Origin: a bacterium
Lineage (GTDB): Bacteria; Patescibacteriota; Minisyncoccia; Minisyncoccales; UBA10102
NCBI GenBank assembly: GCA_030698465.1
Contig: JAUYJZ010000014.1
Coordinates: 1-41,646, forward strand
Reading direction: 5' to 3'
Length of the DNA: 41,646 bases
A program made the translations under genes and the position numbers. The notes beneath the pieces are model-generated. The model worked only from the letters and a program-made list of their open reading frames with translations. It was not told the DNA's origin and made no database searches. This document shows positions 1 through 7,493 of this stretch, one piece after another (within the stretch, counting starts at the first letter, position 1; every line of letters begins with the position of its first letter).

Positions 1-6
1 AGATTC

Positions 7-1260
7 ATGGCGAATTGGAAAATTCAAGATATTGCTCCTCCCAAAAAGTTTAAAAAACAAGTGGAGGAGCCCTTAAAAGAACCGGAACCTCAAAAACAGG
101 GTAACCGAAAGAAAACCCAACTGCCAAGATGGTTTAAAAGGGGATTCCTGCCGTTTCTTGTGTTGCTAGTATTTGTCTTTGGCACGGTACACGTTTTTTT
201 CGCTACGGCTGAGGTTGTTGTGCGACCCCAAACCAGGCAAGTAAAGCTCTTGGAGTCTGTTTCAGCTGAGGTGGGGAGACAGCGTCTAGACAAGGAGGAA
301 CTCATTCTCCCGGCCCGCACTCTGACAGTGGAGAAAAGGGCAACCCGTTTGTTTGATGCTTCCAGTACGACCATAAAGGAAGATCGGGCAAAAGGAATCA
401 TCCGTGTCTATAATGCCACCGATTCCGCAAAGACCCTGGTCGCCCAGACCCGTTTTGTGTCAGAACAGGGGATTCTGTTTCGCACTACTTCACGCATCAC
501 CATTCCAGGATCGAGCGAGGAGAGAAAACTCGTTCCTGGGTTTCTTGATGTTGAGGTGGTGGCCGCTGAACCTGGCGAGGAATACAATATAGGGGCTTCC
601 AATTTTTCCCTTCCTGGTCTTTCGGGTTCTGTCTTGTTCACGGCAATCTATGGGGTGTCCACGGCCCCCATGACCGGAGGTTCGGAGCGCGAGATATCTG
701 TTGTTTCGCAAGACGATATTGAAAAAGCAAAACAAGCGCTGATTGGAGAACTCACCATGAAAGCTGCAAATGAACTGCTCAGCCAAGTGCCAGAATACAT
801 GATAGCAACCGAGGATTCCATTGTCGTGGAGGTGAGTGAAGCATCATCCCTGGTGGAGGCCGGAGCTGAACTAGATCAGTTCAATGTAACAGTTTCCCTG
901 AATGCCGTTGCATATCTTTTCCCTCGGGCCGATGTAGATACACTGGTGGAAACCTTTCTTGCCAGCGAGCTTGGTGAAAAAGAGCGCGTTCCTAACGACA
1001 AGACGAGGATTAGCTTTCAGCAAATTACCGTGGATACAGACACCGTCACCTTACAGCTGAGCATTCAGGCTACCCTGTATCAATATACAGATCCCACAGA
1101 GTTAAAGATTAAGCTTCGAGGCAAGTCTGAAAAAGAGGCCAACGATATTCTTACTTCATATGTCGGCCTCAAAGAAGCCAAGCTCTCCCTGTGGCCCTTT
1201 TGGATCTCATCTGTCCCAGGAAACGTGGATAAGTTGAAGATTGAGGTCATTGTTGACTAA
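7..1260 (+). CDS. Baseplate-J-like single-pass membrane protein (hypothetical)
   Basis: 417 residues. A basic, Pro/Glu-rich cytoplasmic N-terminus (about residues 1-45) is followed by one hydrophobic helix (about 48-66, FLPFLVLLVFVFGTVHVFF) and a large beta-rich extracytoplasmic part. The stretch with ARTLTVEKRAT, GIIRVYNATDSAKTLVAQTRF and a repeated GFLDVEVVAAEPGEEYNIG pattern resembles the baseplate-J/gp47-like proteins common in Patescibacteria, where the function is unknown. It sits directly upstream of infA, where other bacteria often have secY-adk-map. The start is the first ATG, 6 bases into the window, so an upstream start cannot be excluded. The family assignment is by recognition of sequence style; no function is claimed. 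Confidence 0.75.
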   Translation: MANWKIQDIAPPKKFKKQVEEPLKEPEPQKQGNRKKTQLPRWFKRGFLPFLVLLVFVFGTVHVFFATAEVVVRPQTRQVKLLESVSAEVGRQRLDKEELILPARTLTVEKRATRLFDASSTTIKEDRAKGIIRVYNATDSAKTLVAQTRFVSEQGILFRTTSRITIPGSSEERKLVPGFLDVEVVAAEPGEEYNIGASNFSLPGLSGSVLFTAIYGVSTAPMTGGSEREISVVSQDDIEKAKQALIGELTMKAANELLSQVPEYMIATEDSIVVEVSEASSLVEAGAELDQFNVTVSLNAVAYLFPRADVDTLVETFLASELGEKERVPNDKTRISFQQITVDTDTVTLQLSIQATLYQYTDPTELKIKLRGKSEKEANDILTSYVGLKEAKLSLWPFWISSVPGNVDKLKIEVIVD

Positions 1261-1300
1261 ATGAATTTTCTTTGGTACACTTGATACCGCGATTTCACAC

Positions 1301-1525
1301 ATGACAGATAACAAACCAGATGAACTTCTCATGCAGGGGGAAGTGCTTGAAACTCTTCCAAGTCTCAAATTTCGAGTGCGCCTTGAGGATGGAAGCTTAG
1401 TGCTGGCATATCTTGCTGGAAAATTGAGAAAGTTTAAAATCCGTATCCTGGCGGGGGACAAGGTTTCCGTTCAGATGACCCCGTATGATAAAACTCGAGG
1501 AAGGATAGTGTATCGGAACAAATAG
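1301..1525 (+). CDS. infA: Translation initiation factor IF-1
   Basis: 74 residues, the usual length for IF-1, a single S1/OB-fold protein that binds the 30S A site during initiation. Diagnostic segments are the start region with GEVLETLPSLKFRVRLEDG, then LAGKLRKFKIRILAGDKV and the end QMTPYDKTRGRIVYRNK. It opens the ribosomal-protein block that continues with rpmJ, rpsM, rpsK, rpsD and rpoA, the classical gene order. No good Shine-Dalgarno site is visible before the ATG. A long-range inverted repeat lies between infA and rpmJ. Confidence 0.96.
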   Translation: MTDNKPDELLMQGEVLETLPSLKFRVRLEDGSLVLAYLAGKLRKFKIRILAGDKVSVQMTPYDKTRGRIVYRNK

Positions 1526-1544
1526 CGAGGTGTAGCACCGAGCT

Positions 1545-1644
1545 ACCCCGCCCTCTATGCTGTATGTTTATGGATAATTCACTGAGAGATACATCTTCTT
1601 TTGCGAGTTGTCAACATAGGTACATAGAGTTTAGAGGGCGGGGT
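1545..1644. repeat. ACCCCG-type inverted-repeat pair between infA and rpmJ
   Basis: A perfect 13-bp inverted repeat has its left arm at 1545-1557 (ACCCCGCCCTCTA) and its right arm at 1632-1644, with 74 bases between. The interior shows no strong structure and no ORF. The same ACCCCG...CGGGGT arrangement, with different flanking arm sequence, recurs at 14535, 16376, 33928 and 39221. It could be a long-range RNA hairpin in the operon transcript or a short palindromic mobile element. Confidence 0.75.
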
Positions 1645-1669
1645 TCATTCGCTTCATAATATTCAGCTC

Positions 1670-1786
1670 ATGAAGGTTCAATCAACGATAAAAAAGATAT
1701 GCAAGGATTGCAAGATTGTAAAACGGGAAGGAACGCTGTATGTCATCTGCAAGAAAAACCCCAAGCATAAACAGAGGCAAGGGTAA
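1670..1786 (+). CDS. rpmJ: Ribosomal protein L36 (bL36)
   Basis: 38 residues, starting MKVQSTIKKICKDCKIVKR and ending HKQRQG, the normal size and sequence of bacterial L36. The zinc-ribbon ligands are visible as Cys11, Cys14, Cys27 and His33, so this is the zinc-binding (C+) form. It lies between infA and rpsM, its standard place. The stop codon lies inside the first of three hairpins that fill the gap to rpsM. Confidence 0.95.
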   Translation: MKVQSTIKKICKDCKIVKREGTLYVICKKNPKHKQRQG

Positions 1787-1903
1787 AATCACAACTGCTT
1801 GTGATTTTACGGATTTGCGCGTCAAGCGTCCCCGCTTGACAATAATGCAAATCCCGGGCCTGCTTTGGAAAACCGCTGAAAGCAAATCGTTTTTCAAAGC
1901 AGG
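1783..1903 (+). other. Three consecutive hairpins between rpmJ and rpsM
   Basis: Three strong inverted repeats follow each other. The first is 1783-1793/1800-1810 (11 bp, perfect, overlapping the rpmJ stop). The second is 1811-1818/1847-1854, enclosing 1821-1828/1833-1840 (two perfect 8-bp stems, nested). The third is 1859-1867/1895-1903 (9 bp perfect, extendable). No poly-T follows, so they are not ordinary terminators. They fill almost the whole 140-base gap. Possible roles are operon attenuation, processing or mRNA stability, or a cluster of palindromic repeats. Confidence 0.8.
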
Positions 1904-1926
1904 TGCATAACACTATATAAACAATT

Positions 1927-2316
1927 ATGCCCAGATTAGCCGGAGTAGAAATCCCAGACAAAAAACAGATTAGGGTCGCCCTGACCCATATCTTTGGTAT
2001 TGGAGAAATGAGCAGTGGAAAGATTCTTCAACAAACCAAGATTAATCCACAAAAGAAAGCAGGAGAGTTAACCACGCAAGAATTGGGTGTGCTCCGGGAC
2101 ATTATTGAAAAAGGGTTTAAGATTGAAGGTGACTTGAGGCGGGAAGTCATGACAAATGTCAAGCGGCTCAAGGATATTAACTCTTGGCGTGGTCTGCGCC
2201 ACCAAAAGCGTCTCCCAGTCCGAGGACAGCGGACAAGCACGAACACCAGGACCATTCGGGGAAACGTGAGAAAAACCGTGGGATCGGGAAAGAAGCCCGC
2301 AGCTAGCCCAACATAA
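1927..2316 (+). CDS. rpsM: Ribosomal protein S13 (uS13)
   Basis: 129 residues. The protein begins PRLAGVEIPDKKQIRVALTH and carries the helix-two-turn-helix GIGEMSSGKILQQTKI. The basic C-terminus has the family signature GLRHQKRLPVRGQRTSTNTRT, which contacts 16S rRNA and the P-site tRNA in the 30S head. It lies between rpmJ and rpsK in the canonical alpha operon. The start is the ATG preceding the conserved PRLAG; no clear Shine-Dalgarno site precedes it. Confidence 0.97.
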   Translation: MPRLAGVEIPDKKQIRVALTHIFGIGEMSSGKILQQTKINPQKKAGELTTQELGVLRDIIEKGFKIEGDLRREVMTNVKRLKDINSWRGLRHQKRLPVRGQRTSTNTRTIRGNVRKTVGSGKKPAASPT

Positions 2317-2331
2317 TCAAGATGAATTAAT

Positions 2332-2763
2332 ATGGGAAAGAAACGAGTGATTACAAAAGGAGAAGCAGTTCCCAGTACAGGAGTTTCAGCCGCAAAGACG
2401 GTCTCAAAGGGGAGAACCTTTAAAGACGGCAGGGTGAATATTTATTCTTCCTATAACAACACCTTGATTTCTTTGGCCGACGGACAAGGAAATGTTGTGT
2501 TTACCACATCAGCTGGCGCAGTTGGATTTAAGGGAACAAAGAAATCAACCCCCTTTGCCGCTTCCAAGGTTGCAGAGACCCTATCTGATGTTGCGAAAGC
2601 AAGAGGAGTGGAACGCATTGCGATTATCCTGCGGGGCATTGGTCCTGGAAGGGAATCTGCCTTGCGGTCCCTGGGGACCAAAGGGTTTGAGATTCAGTCT
2701 ATTCGAGACGTTACTCCTGTTCCTCACAACGGACCCCAGTTAAAAAAAGTGAGACGCGTTTAA
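2332..2763 (+). CDS. rpsK: Ribosomal protein S11 (uS11)
   Basis: 143 residues, with about 20 more N-terminal residues than the E. coli protein. The core is recognisable from VNIYSSYNNTLISLADGQG, GAVGFKGTKKSTPFAA and RGIGPGRESALRSL to the conserved C-terminus DVTPVPHNGPQLKKVRRV. It builds the 30S platform near the anti-Shine-Dalgarno region. It lies 15 bases after rpsM. Its stop is followed within a few bases by a palindromic element that separates it from rpsD. Confidence 0.97.
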   Translation: MGKKRVITKGEAVPSTGVSAAKTVSKGRTFKDGRVNIYSSYNNTLISLADGQGNVVFTTSAGAVGFKGTKKSTPFAASKVAETLSDVAKARGVERIAIILRGIGPGRESALRSLGTKGFEIQSIRDVTPVPHNGPQLKKVRRV

Positions 2764-2767
2764 TGAT

Positions 2768-2863
2768 AAATTTTATTAATAAAATTTTCAGTTTCCCCCG
2801 TGTCGGAAATTATTCAAAACCGAGGGTTTTGAAAAGAGGGGGGTCGGGGGAAACTGTGTGATC
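2768..2863 (+). repeat. Covarying palindromic element, copy A (between rpsK and rpsD)
   Basis: The element has three stems. H1 is 2768-2777/2778-2787. The outer stem is 2789-2799 (CAGTTTCCCCC) with 2846-2856 (GGGGGAAACTG). The inner hairpin is TCAAAACC-GAG-GGTTTTGA at 2814-2832. Loop strands are GTGTCGGAAATTAT on the left and AAAGAGGGGGGTC on the right, and the right end is TGTGATC. The same loops and end recur at 37584, 37726 and (reverse strand) 7494, with different but still complementary stems. The rpsD ATG follows 2 bases after the element. Confidence 0.9.
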
Positions 2864-2865
2864 AT

Positions 2866-3390
2866 ATGCAAAAAGGTGTAGTACGAAAACGACGCCCAAC
2901 CCCGCAGTCTGAATACGGAAGGCAACTGCAGCAAAAGCAAGATTTGAAAGCGCAGTATAATCTTAGAGAAAAGCAGATGAAGAACTATGTAAAGGAGGTA
3001 CTGGGAGGGGCCAGTCACGGAAACTCTCCAGAGTTGTTTTTACAAAAGCTTGAGAGACGTTTAGACAATGTGGTGTTCCGAGCCGGATTTGCTCCAACAC
3101 GAAAGCAAGGTCGTCAAATGGTTTCCCACGGACACTTTCTGGTGAACGGCAGGAAAGTAGATATCCCTTCTTTTGAAGTGAAACGAGGAGATATTATTTC
3201 TCCCCGTCCCTCTTCCATGGAGCGAACCCTGTTTAAAAACACTTTGCTTGGGTTGAAGAAATATGAGGCTCCTTCCTGGATTCAGCTTAACAAAGAGAAA
3301 CCAGAGATTACCATAAAGCTGCTTCCCACATTGGCGGAAGCTGCCCCCTCGGTCGAAATTCCTCTCATCTTTGAGTTTTACTCCAGATAA
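2866..3390 (+). CDS. rpsD: Ribosomal protein S4 (uS4), short N-terminus
   Basis: 174 residues, compared with about 206 in E. coli. The protein starts where the family has the segment after the N-terminal zinc/RNA-binding region (here RRPTPQSEYGRQLQQKQDL). It then has the normal core: EKQMKNYVKEVLGG, LERRLDNVVFRAGFAPTR, and the S4 domain QMVSHGHFLVNGRKVDIPS. About 35 N-terminal residues are missing. Upstream the frame runs only about 11 codons to a stop inside the palindromic element, so the missing part is not encoded just upstream. S4 is a primary 16S rRNA binder, and in E. coli it represses its own operon. Confidence 0.95.
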   Translation: MQKGVVRKRRPTPQSEYGRQLQQKQDLKAQYNLREKQMKNYVKEVLGGASHGNSPELFLQKLERRLDNVVFRAGFAPTRKQGRQMVSHGHFLVNGRKVDIPSFEVKRGDIISPRPSSMERTLFKNTLLGLKKYEAPSWIQLNKEKPEITIKLLPTLAEAAPSVEIPLIFEFYSR

Positions 3391-3401
3391 TCAAAAAATA
3401 T

Positions 3402-4205
3402 ATGATTCCACTTTCAAAATCAACAAAAATAATTTCGAGCAAAGGAGACCGGGGCACTTTTGAGATTGAAGCCCTGTATCCTGGGTACGGTTACACAGTG
3501 GGCAACAGCTTACGAAGAGTCCTCCTCTCTTCTTTGGAGGGGGCCGCTGCCACGCAGGCAAAGATTAAAGGAGCTCCTCATGAGTTTTCAACACTTCCTG
3601 GCATGAAAGAAGATGTTTTGAGTCTTTTGCTTAATTTAAAGCAAATTCGCTTTCGCCTTTTTGAGCAGGGGCCCGTAACTGTAACTCTCAAGGTGAAGGG
3701 CATAAAAACAATTACCGCCGGGGATTTTAAACCCCCAAGCCAGGTAGAGATTGTGAACAAGGATTTGGTTTTAGCTCACCTAACCGACAAATCCGCGGAA
3801 TTGGAAATCGAGATTCAGGTAGGAAAAGGAGTTGGATATGAGGTGGCAGAATCCCGCAGAAGAGGAAAGGAGGAAATCGGCACTATTTCCCTGGATGCTA
3901 TTTATGGCCCTGTAAAAAAAGTGAGTTATCGGGTGGAGCAAATGCGCGTTGGAGATCGCACTGACTTTGACCGGCTTATTTTGGAAATTGAGACCGATGG
4001 CACCCTAAACCCAGAAGCTGCTTTAAAGGAAGCCTCAAGCATCTTGGTGAAACAGTTTGAGATTGCTGGAGAAGGATTAAAAACTGAGGAAGTAAAACCC
4101 GAAGAAAAGCCAAAAGTCAAGAAAAAAGTTGCCTCATCGGCGACCCGCCGAGGAGACGGGAAGCCGGCTGTAAAGAAAAAGGCAGCTGTGAAGAAAAAGA
4201 AATAG
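3402..4205 (+). CDS. rpoA: RNA polymerase alpha subunit lacking the C-terminal domain
   Basis: 267 residues; typical alpha is about 310-330. The N-terminal dimerisation and assembly domain is complete: FEIEALYPGYGYTVGNSLRRVL, KDLVLAHL, EIQVGKGVGY, DRLILEIETDGTLNPEAAL. After the QFEIAGEG helix, where a linker should lead to the alpha-CTD, the protein ends in a Lys/Pro-rich tail (EEVKPEEKPKVKKK, ending AAVKKKAAVKKKK-like). No helix-hairpin-helix alpha-CTD is present. It follows rpsD and precedes rplQ, the standard order. The missing CTD implies no UP-element or CTD-activator contacts by this subunit. Confidence 0.95.
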   Translation: MIPLSKSTKIISSKGDRGTFEIEALYPGYGYTVGNSLRRVLLSSLEGAAATQAKIKGAPHEFSTLPGMKEDVLSLLLNLKQIRFRLFEQGPVTVTLKVKGIKTITAGDFKPPSQVEIVNKDLVLAHLTDKSAELEIEIQVGKGVGYEVAESRRRGKEEIGTISLDAIYGPVKKVSYRVEQMRVGDRTDFDRLILEIETDGTLNPEAALKEASSILVKQFEIAGEGLKTEEVKPEEKPKVKKKVASSATRRGDGKPAVKKKAAVKKKK

Positions 4206-4209
4206 GTAT

Positions 4210-4557
4210 ATGAAAAAGAGGATTCGCAAACGAACGTTTTCAAGAAAGGCAGGGCCCAGAAAGGCGCTGTTTAAGAGTCTTTTACGTTCGTTACTGCAAA
4301 AAGAGAAGATTGAGACAACCTTAGCCAAGGCAAAAGAACTCTCCCCGGCCGCTGACAAGCTCGTGACCAAGGCCAAAGGAGGAGGTATTGCAGCGCAAAG
4401 ACAACTGGCCGCAATCCTAGGGGTGGACTCTGCAAGGAAGCTTATAGGAGAGGTTGTTCCTCGATACCTGGAAAGGAAAGGTGGTTATACCCGTATCACA
4501 AAATTGAGACCTCGGAAATCAGACAGCGCAAAGCGTGCAATTATTGAATTTGTATGA
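4210..4557 (+). CDS. rplQ: Ribosomal protein L17 (bL17)
   Basis: 115 residues, the normal L17 length. It begins MKKRIRKRTFSRKAGPRKAL and has the family pattern LLRSLLQKEKIETTLAKAKEL, then GGYTRITKLRPRKSDSAKRAIIEFV at the end. L17 lies near the exit tunnel of the 50S subunit. It starts 4 bases after rpoA, and its stop overlaps the rplM start in an ATGA, indicating translational coupling. Confidence 0.96.
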   Translation: MKKRIRKRTFSRKAGPRKALFKSLLRSLLQKEKIETTLAKAKELSPAADKLVTKAKGGGIAAQRQLAAILGVDSARKLIGEVVPRYLERKGGYTRITKLRPRKSDSAKRAIIEFV

Positions 4558-4910
4558 ATAAAGAACGAGAAAGCCATATCGTAAATGCACAAGGACGCCC
4601 TCTAGGTCGTTTGGCAGTTGAAATAGCAGATCTTTTGCGCGGCAAGCGAAAGGGGGACTTTGCTCCGCACAAAGACGTGGGGGATTTTGTGACCGTTCAG
4701 AATTTTAAGAAAGTGCGTTTTACCGGACAAAAGGCTCTCCAAAAGCAGTATTTTCGTCATTCCGGATACTTAGGGAACCTGCATACGGCAACACTTGGAG
4801 AGCTATTTGAAAAACAGCCCCAGGAGGTGCTTAGAAAAGCCGTATGGGGAATGCTTCCAACAAATAAGCTCAGGCCTCGGCAAATAAAGCGATTGAAGGT
4901 TGAGCTCTAA
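4554..4910 (+). CDS. rplM: Ribosomal protein L13 (uL13), short form
   Basis: 118 residues, shorter than the usual 140 or so. Recognisable segments are HIVNAQGRPLGRLAVEIADLLRGKRK, HKDVGDFVTVQN, KQYFRHSGYLGNLHTATL and the end KAVWGMLPTNKLRPRQIKRLKV. The N-terminal WYVIDA-type region is shortened to a few residues. The ATG overlaps the rplQ stop. rplM and rpsI follow as the usual pair. Confidence 0.94.
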   Translation: MNKERESHIVNAQGRPLGRLAVEIADLLRGKRKGDFAPHKDVGDFVTVQNFKKVRFTGQKALQKQYFRHSGYLGNLHTATLGELFEKQPQEVLRKAVWGMLPTNKLRPRQIKRLKVEL

Positions 4911-4915
4911 AAAAA

Positions 4916-5371
4916 ATGGCAACAAAGAAACCCACAAAAACAAAAAAGGTGACACCAAAGCAAGCTCTGAAAAAGGAAGAAGGACGCTATTGGGCCGCCA
5001 CCGGAAGAAGGAAGACGGCCGTGGCAAGAGTGCGGATTGCAGTTGGGAAGAAGAGTGATTTTATTGTAAACCGAAAACCCTTTGATGAGTATTTTCAGGA
5101 TCCTGAATATCGCATCATTGCAAAGGAAGCTTTAGAAAAGGCGGCCCTTGGGAAAAACTTTGAGGTCAGCATTTTGGTCCGTGGTGGCGGGATGCGAGCT
5201 CAAGCTGAAGCTACGCGTCATGCATTAGCCCGTGCCTTGGTGGAATGGGATAGCTCTATACGAGAGCAGATGAAGACCCTTAAGTTCTTAACCCGAGATC
5301 CTAGGATGAGAGAGCGAAAGAAATTTGGATTAAAGAGAGCCAGAAGGGCCAGACAATGGAGAAAGCGTTAG
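4916..5371 (+). CDS. rpsI: Ribosomal protein S9 (uS9)
   Basis: 151 residues with a Lys/Thr-rich N-terminal extension of about 20 residues before the core YWAATGRRKTAVARVRIAVG. Family features are FIVNRKPFDEYF, the RGGGMRAQAEATRHALARAL segment, and the C-terminal tail ending ARRARQWRKR. That tail reaches the P-site tRNA, and the terminal Lys-Arg is retained. It is the last gene of the block. A bidirectional terminator follows immediately, inside the 3' end of the convergent gene. Confidence 0.96.
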   Translation: MATKKPTKTKKVTPKQALKKEEGRYWAATGRRKTAVARVRIAVGKKSDFIVNRKPFDEYFQDPEYRIIAKEALEKAALGKNFEVSILVRGGGMRAQAEATRHALARALVEWDSSIREQMKTLKFLTRDPRMRERKKFGLKRARRARQWRKR

Positions 5372-5377
5372 CCCTTC

Positions 5378-6769
5378 CTATCTTAGCCGTTCTGAAACCG
5401 AGAAGGCACCCCCTGACAAGACATAGAGGGTGCCTTTTTCGTTATCAAAATAGAGTTTTGGGCTTGAGAATTCAGCAATGTCTGCAATGTTGAGCCGGTC
5501 TCGATTGTCAATTTCGCTTACTCGTATGTTACCTCCTAAAGAAAACAGGAGGTAGTTAGAACCAACCCACAAGAGCTCATCAATGGGCATTGAGAATCGG
5601 GTAAGGAGGATAAGGTCGCTTGCCTGGCGCTGAGGTTGCTCTGTTTCTTCCTTTAAAAATAGTACCCAGAGTTCCGACTGATTTTTAATTGCAACCCTGG
5701 TTCCGCCTGAAGCCACCTTTATTTCAGAAACTGGGGAAAGAATTTCTCGCCGGATTGATGAACCGCGCTCATGCAGGAAAAGCGAGGCATCTTCTTTAAG
5801 AAGAATTGAGTCACCAGCGATAAAGAGAACGTAAGAAGATTCGCCCTTGGGCACAAAAAGCGATGCCTGAAACTTTTGAGCCTCGCTTTTTGAAGTAAGA
5901 TCCTGCTGCCATAGGTTGCCGTCATTGGCCAGCCAGGTGACGGAGTTGCCATGGGTGATAAAGCTCAACACATTGTTTGCAATGGGCAAGGCAGCTTCTT
6001 TCTTGAGATATTCTGCAGAAAAGAGCACCTGGGTTTCGTTGAGGAATTTGGTAAAGAGCACTTGCCCTGAGGCCGCAGGAGAAAATTGGATATTCTCAAT
6101 GTTTTGCCCGAGATATTCCAAGCTGCAGGGTTCTTTTGAACAGGGTTGACTGGAAGTAATATCATGGACCTCGCGAATAATCAGTCCTGTTCTTTCACGC
6201 TCTATCAGGAAATGTTTGGAGTCTTGGGCCCAGGAAACATTGAGAATTTCATCTTTTGATTGTTCCACCAGAGGCTCTTTTCCCAAGGTTTGTAGGTTCA
6301 AGAGAGTAAGTTCCCAGGGCAAGCCGTCTTTTTGCTCTAAAAGTAGGGCGTATCGTTGGTCAGGAGAAATCCAAAAGTCCACAATTGCGTCTGCGAGTTG
6401 CTGGAACATGGTTTCCTTTTTGAATAAAAGCACATACTTTGCTTCCTCAACCTGACGTTCTTTTACCTCAAGGATTTTTTGCCAAGAGTGGTATCCTTCC
6501 TTTGCAATTTCCACAAAGTAGTTGCCAGGGAAAAAGTTTTTTGTGAGAGCGGAACCAAAGAGAAAATCAGTCCTTTTTACGAGGTTCTCATCAATGAGAA
6601 TATCTGCTCTTGTGGGGACGACTTTAAAGTAGAAAGCACCTGTTTGAGTGATTCGCATTGCCTTAAAATCAATTCGATAGCCCTGAGAATACAATGCAAA
6701 AGAAGGGGCTAATACAAAAAAAAGGCTAAGAAGTAAAAAAAACAATAAAGTTCGTTGGCGTCTGGTCAT
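5378..6769 (-). CDS. PEGA-domain, beta-propeller-like membrane-anchored protein
   Basis: 463 residues. An N-terminal signal anchor (RTLLFFLLLSLFFVLAPSF, about residues 6-24) is followed by a PEGA-like domain (about 45-115) with the pattern TQTGAFYFKVVPTRADILID and FFPGNYFVEIAKEGYHSWQK. The rest (about 120-460) consists of repeated WD/TolB-like blades such as WISPDQRYALLLEQKDG, VSWAQDSKHFLIE and LLWVGSNYLLFSLGG. Proteins of this architecture are common and uncharacterised in Parcubacteria; a cell-envelope role is likely. It is convergent with rpsI and divergent from the Nudix gene. The start is ATG at 6769 before the TRRQRT basic segment. Confidence 0.75.
   Translation of the reverse strand: MTRRQRTLLFFLLLSLFFVLAPSFALYSQGYRIDFKAMRITQTGAFYFKVVPTRADILIDENLVKRTDFLFGSALTKNFFPGNYFVEIAKEGYHSWQKILEVKERQVEEAKYVLLFKKETMFQQLADAIVDFWISPDQRYALLLEQKDGLPWELTLLNLQTLGKEPLVEQSKDEILNVSWAQDSKHFLIERERTGLIIREVHDITSSQPCSKEPCSLEYLGQNIENIQFSPAASGQVLFTKFLNETQVLFSAEYLKKEAALPIANNVLSFITHGNSVTWLANDGNLWQQDLTSKSEAQKFQASLFVPKGESSYVLFIAGDSILLKEDASLFLHERGSSIRREILSPVSEIKVASGGTRVAIKNQSELWVLFLKEETEQPQRQASDLILLTRFSMPIDELLWVGSNYLLFSLGGNIRVSEIDNRDRLNIADIAEFSSPKLYFDNEKGTLYVLSGGAFSVSERLR
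5402..5439. terminator. Bidirectional intrinsic terminator after rpsI
   Basis: AGGCACCC (about 5403-5410) pairs with GGGTGCCT (5428-5435), followed by TTTTTC on the + strand. It ends the long ribosomal operon. It is embedded in the last codons of the - strand PEGA-protein gene, so that gene's 3' end doubles as the terminator. Confidence 0.8.
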
Positions 6770-6790
6770 ACTTGTTGAGTATACGCCAGT

Positions 6791-6819
6791 TTGACAAAAT
6801 AGGAAAGATAGGGTATTGT
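6791..6819 (+). promoter_or_regulatory. Sigma70-type promoter for the Nudix gene
   Basis: TTGACA at 6791-6796, a 17-bp spacer, and TATTGT at 6814-6819. It lies 40 bases upstream of the GTG start chosen at 6859, and a Shine-Dalgarno AAGGAGG is at 6847-6853. Confidence 0.75.
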
Positions 6820-6858
6820 TTCACATACAAACTTTTAGAGTTAGAGAAGGAGGATGAA

Positions 6859-7404
6859 GTGCATCATACAGGGTTGTTTACGGTTGGAGTCTTTGGGCTG
6901 ATTTTTCGACAGGAAGACGGTAAACTTCTCCTAAAAAGAAGACCTCCAAGTATCTCGCAGCCTGGGAACTGGGATCTTCCAGGAGGAGGTATCTCTCCGA
7001 CACTTTCTGGAGAACTTCCAGGCTTTGGAGAAGATTACTTTTTGGCGGAGTGCATCCGCGAGGTAAGAGAAGAAACAGGGCTCGAGGTTATTAATCTTGT
7101 TCTGCGTTCTAGGGTGAGGATATATGTAGTACTCAGTACGAATGAGCAAGATCCTCGTCACATTGGTGATATTGCCCTCGCCATTCCCATGAGAATTCCT
7201 GTCGGGGCTTCTGACGAACCCCAGGACTGCGAATTCCAATGGGTTTCTCCCGATGATCTTCAGGTGCTTGCACAACGGGAAAATGGGAACAGATTGGTTG
7301 GAGGGGTGGGAGGCCGCCACTGGAGGATGTGCGTGGAGGGATTTAGAGAGTACTCCTCGAACGGGGGTTTCCGAGGCCAAACCTCAACTTTTGATCTCGC
7401 CTAG
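6859..7404 (+). CDS. Nudix hydrolase with insertion in the Nudix box
   Basis: 181 residues from the GTG at 6859. This start is chosen because AAGGAGG ends 5 bases upstream and a consensus promoter precedes it; an in-frame TTG at 6772 would lie upstream of that promoter. Nudix enzymes hydrolyse nucleoside diphosphates linked to another moiety. Visible features are LFRQEDGKLLLKRRP-like substrate strands (FRQEDGKLLLKRRPP), GNWDLPGGGI, and the catalytic helix REVREETGLEV. Between the GGG and the helix about 12 extra residues (around SPTLSGELPGFG) interrupt the standard Gx5Ex7 spacing. Substrate is unknown. A terminator follows. Confidence 0.88.
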   Translation: MHHTGLFTVGVFGLIFRQEDGKLLLKRRPPSISQPGNWDLPGGGISPTLSGELPGFGEDYFLAECIREVREETGLEVINLVLRSRVRIYVVLSTNEQDPRHIGDIALAIPMRIPVGASDEPQDCEFQWVSPDDLQVLAQRENGNRLVGGVGGRHWRMCVEGFREYSSNGGFRGQTSTFDLA

Positions 7405-7413
7405 TTCTTTTCG

Positions 7414-7460
7414 TAGGCGCCTTTCTTCTCTTTTAAGAGGGGACTGGCGCCTTTTTCTTT
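7414..7460 (+). terminator. Intrinsic terminator after the Nudix gene
   Basis: AGGCGCC at 7415-7421 pairs with GGCGCCT at 7446-7452, with an inner CTCTT/AAGAG stem, followed by TTTTTCTTTT. Confidence 0.8.
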
Positions 7461-7493
7461 TATTGCAAAACAAGAGGATTTCAGCTAGAATAC

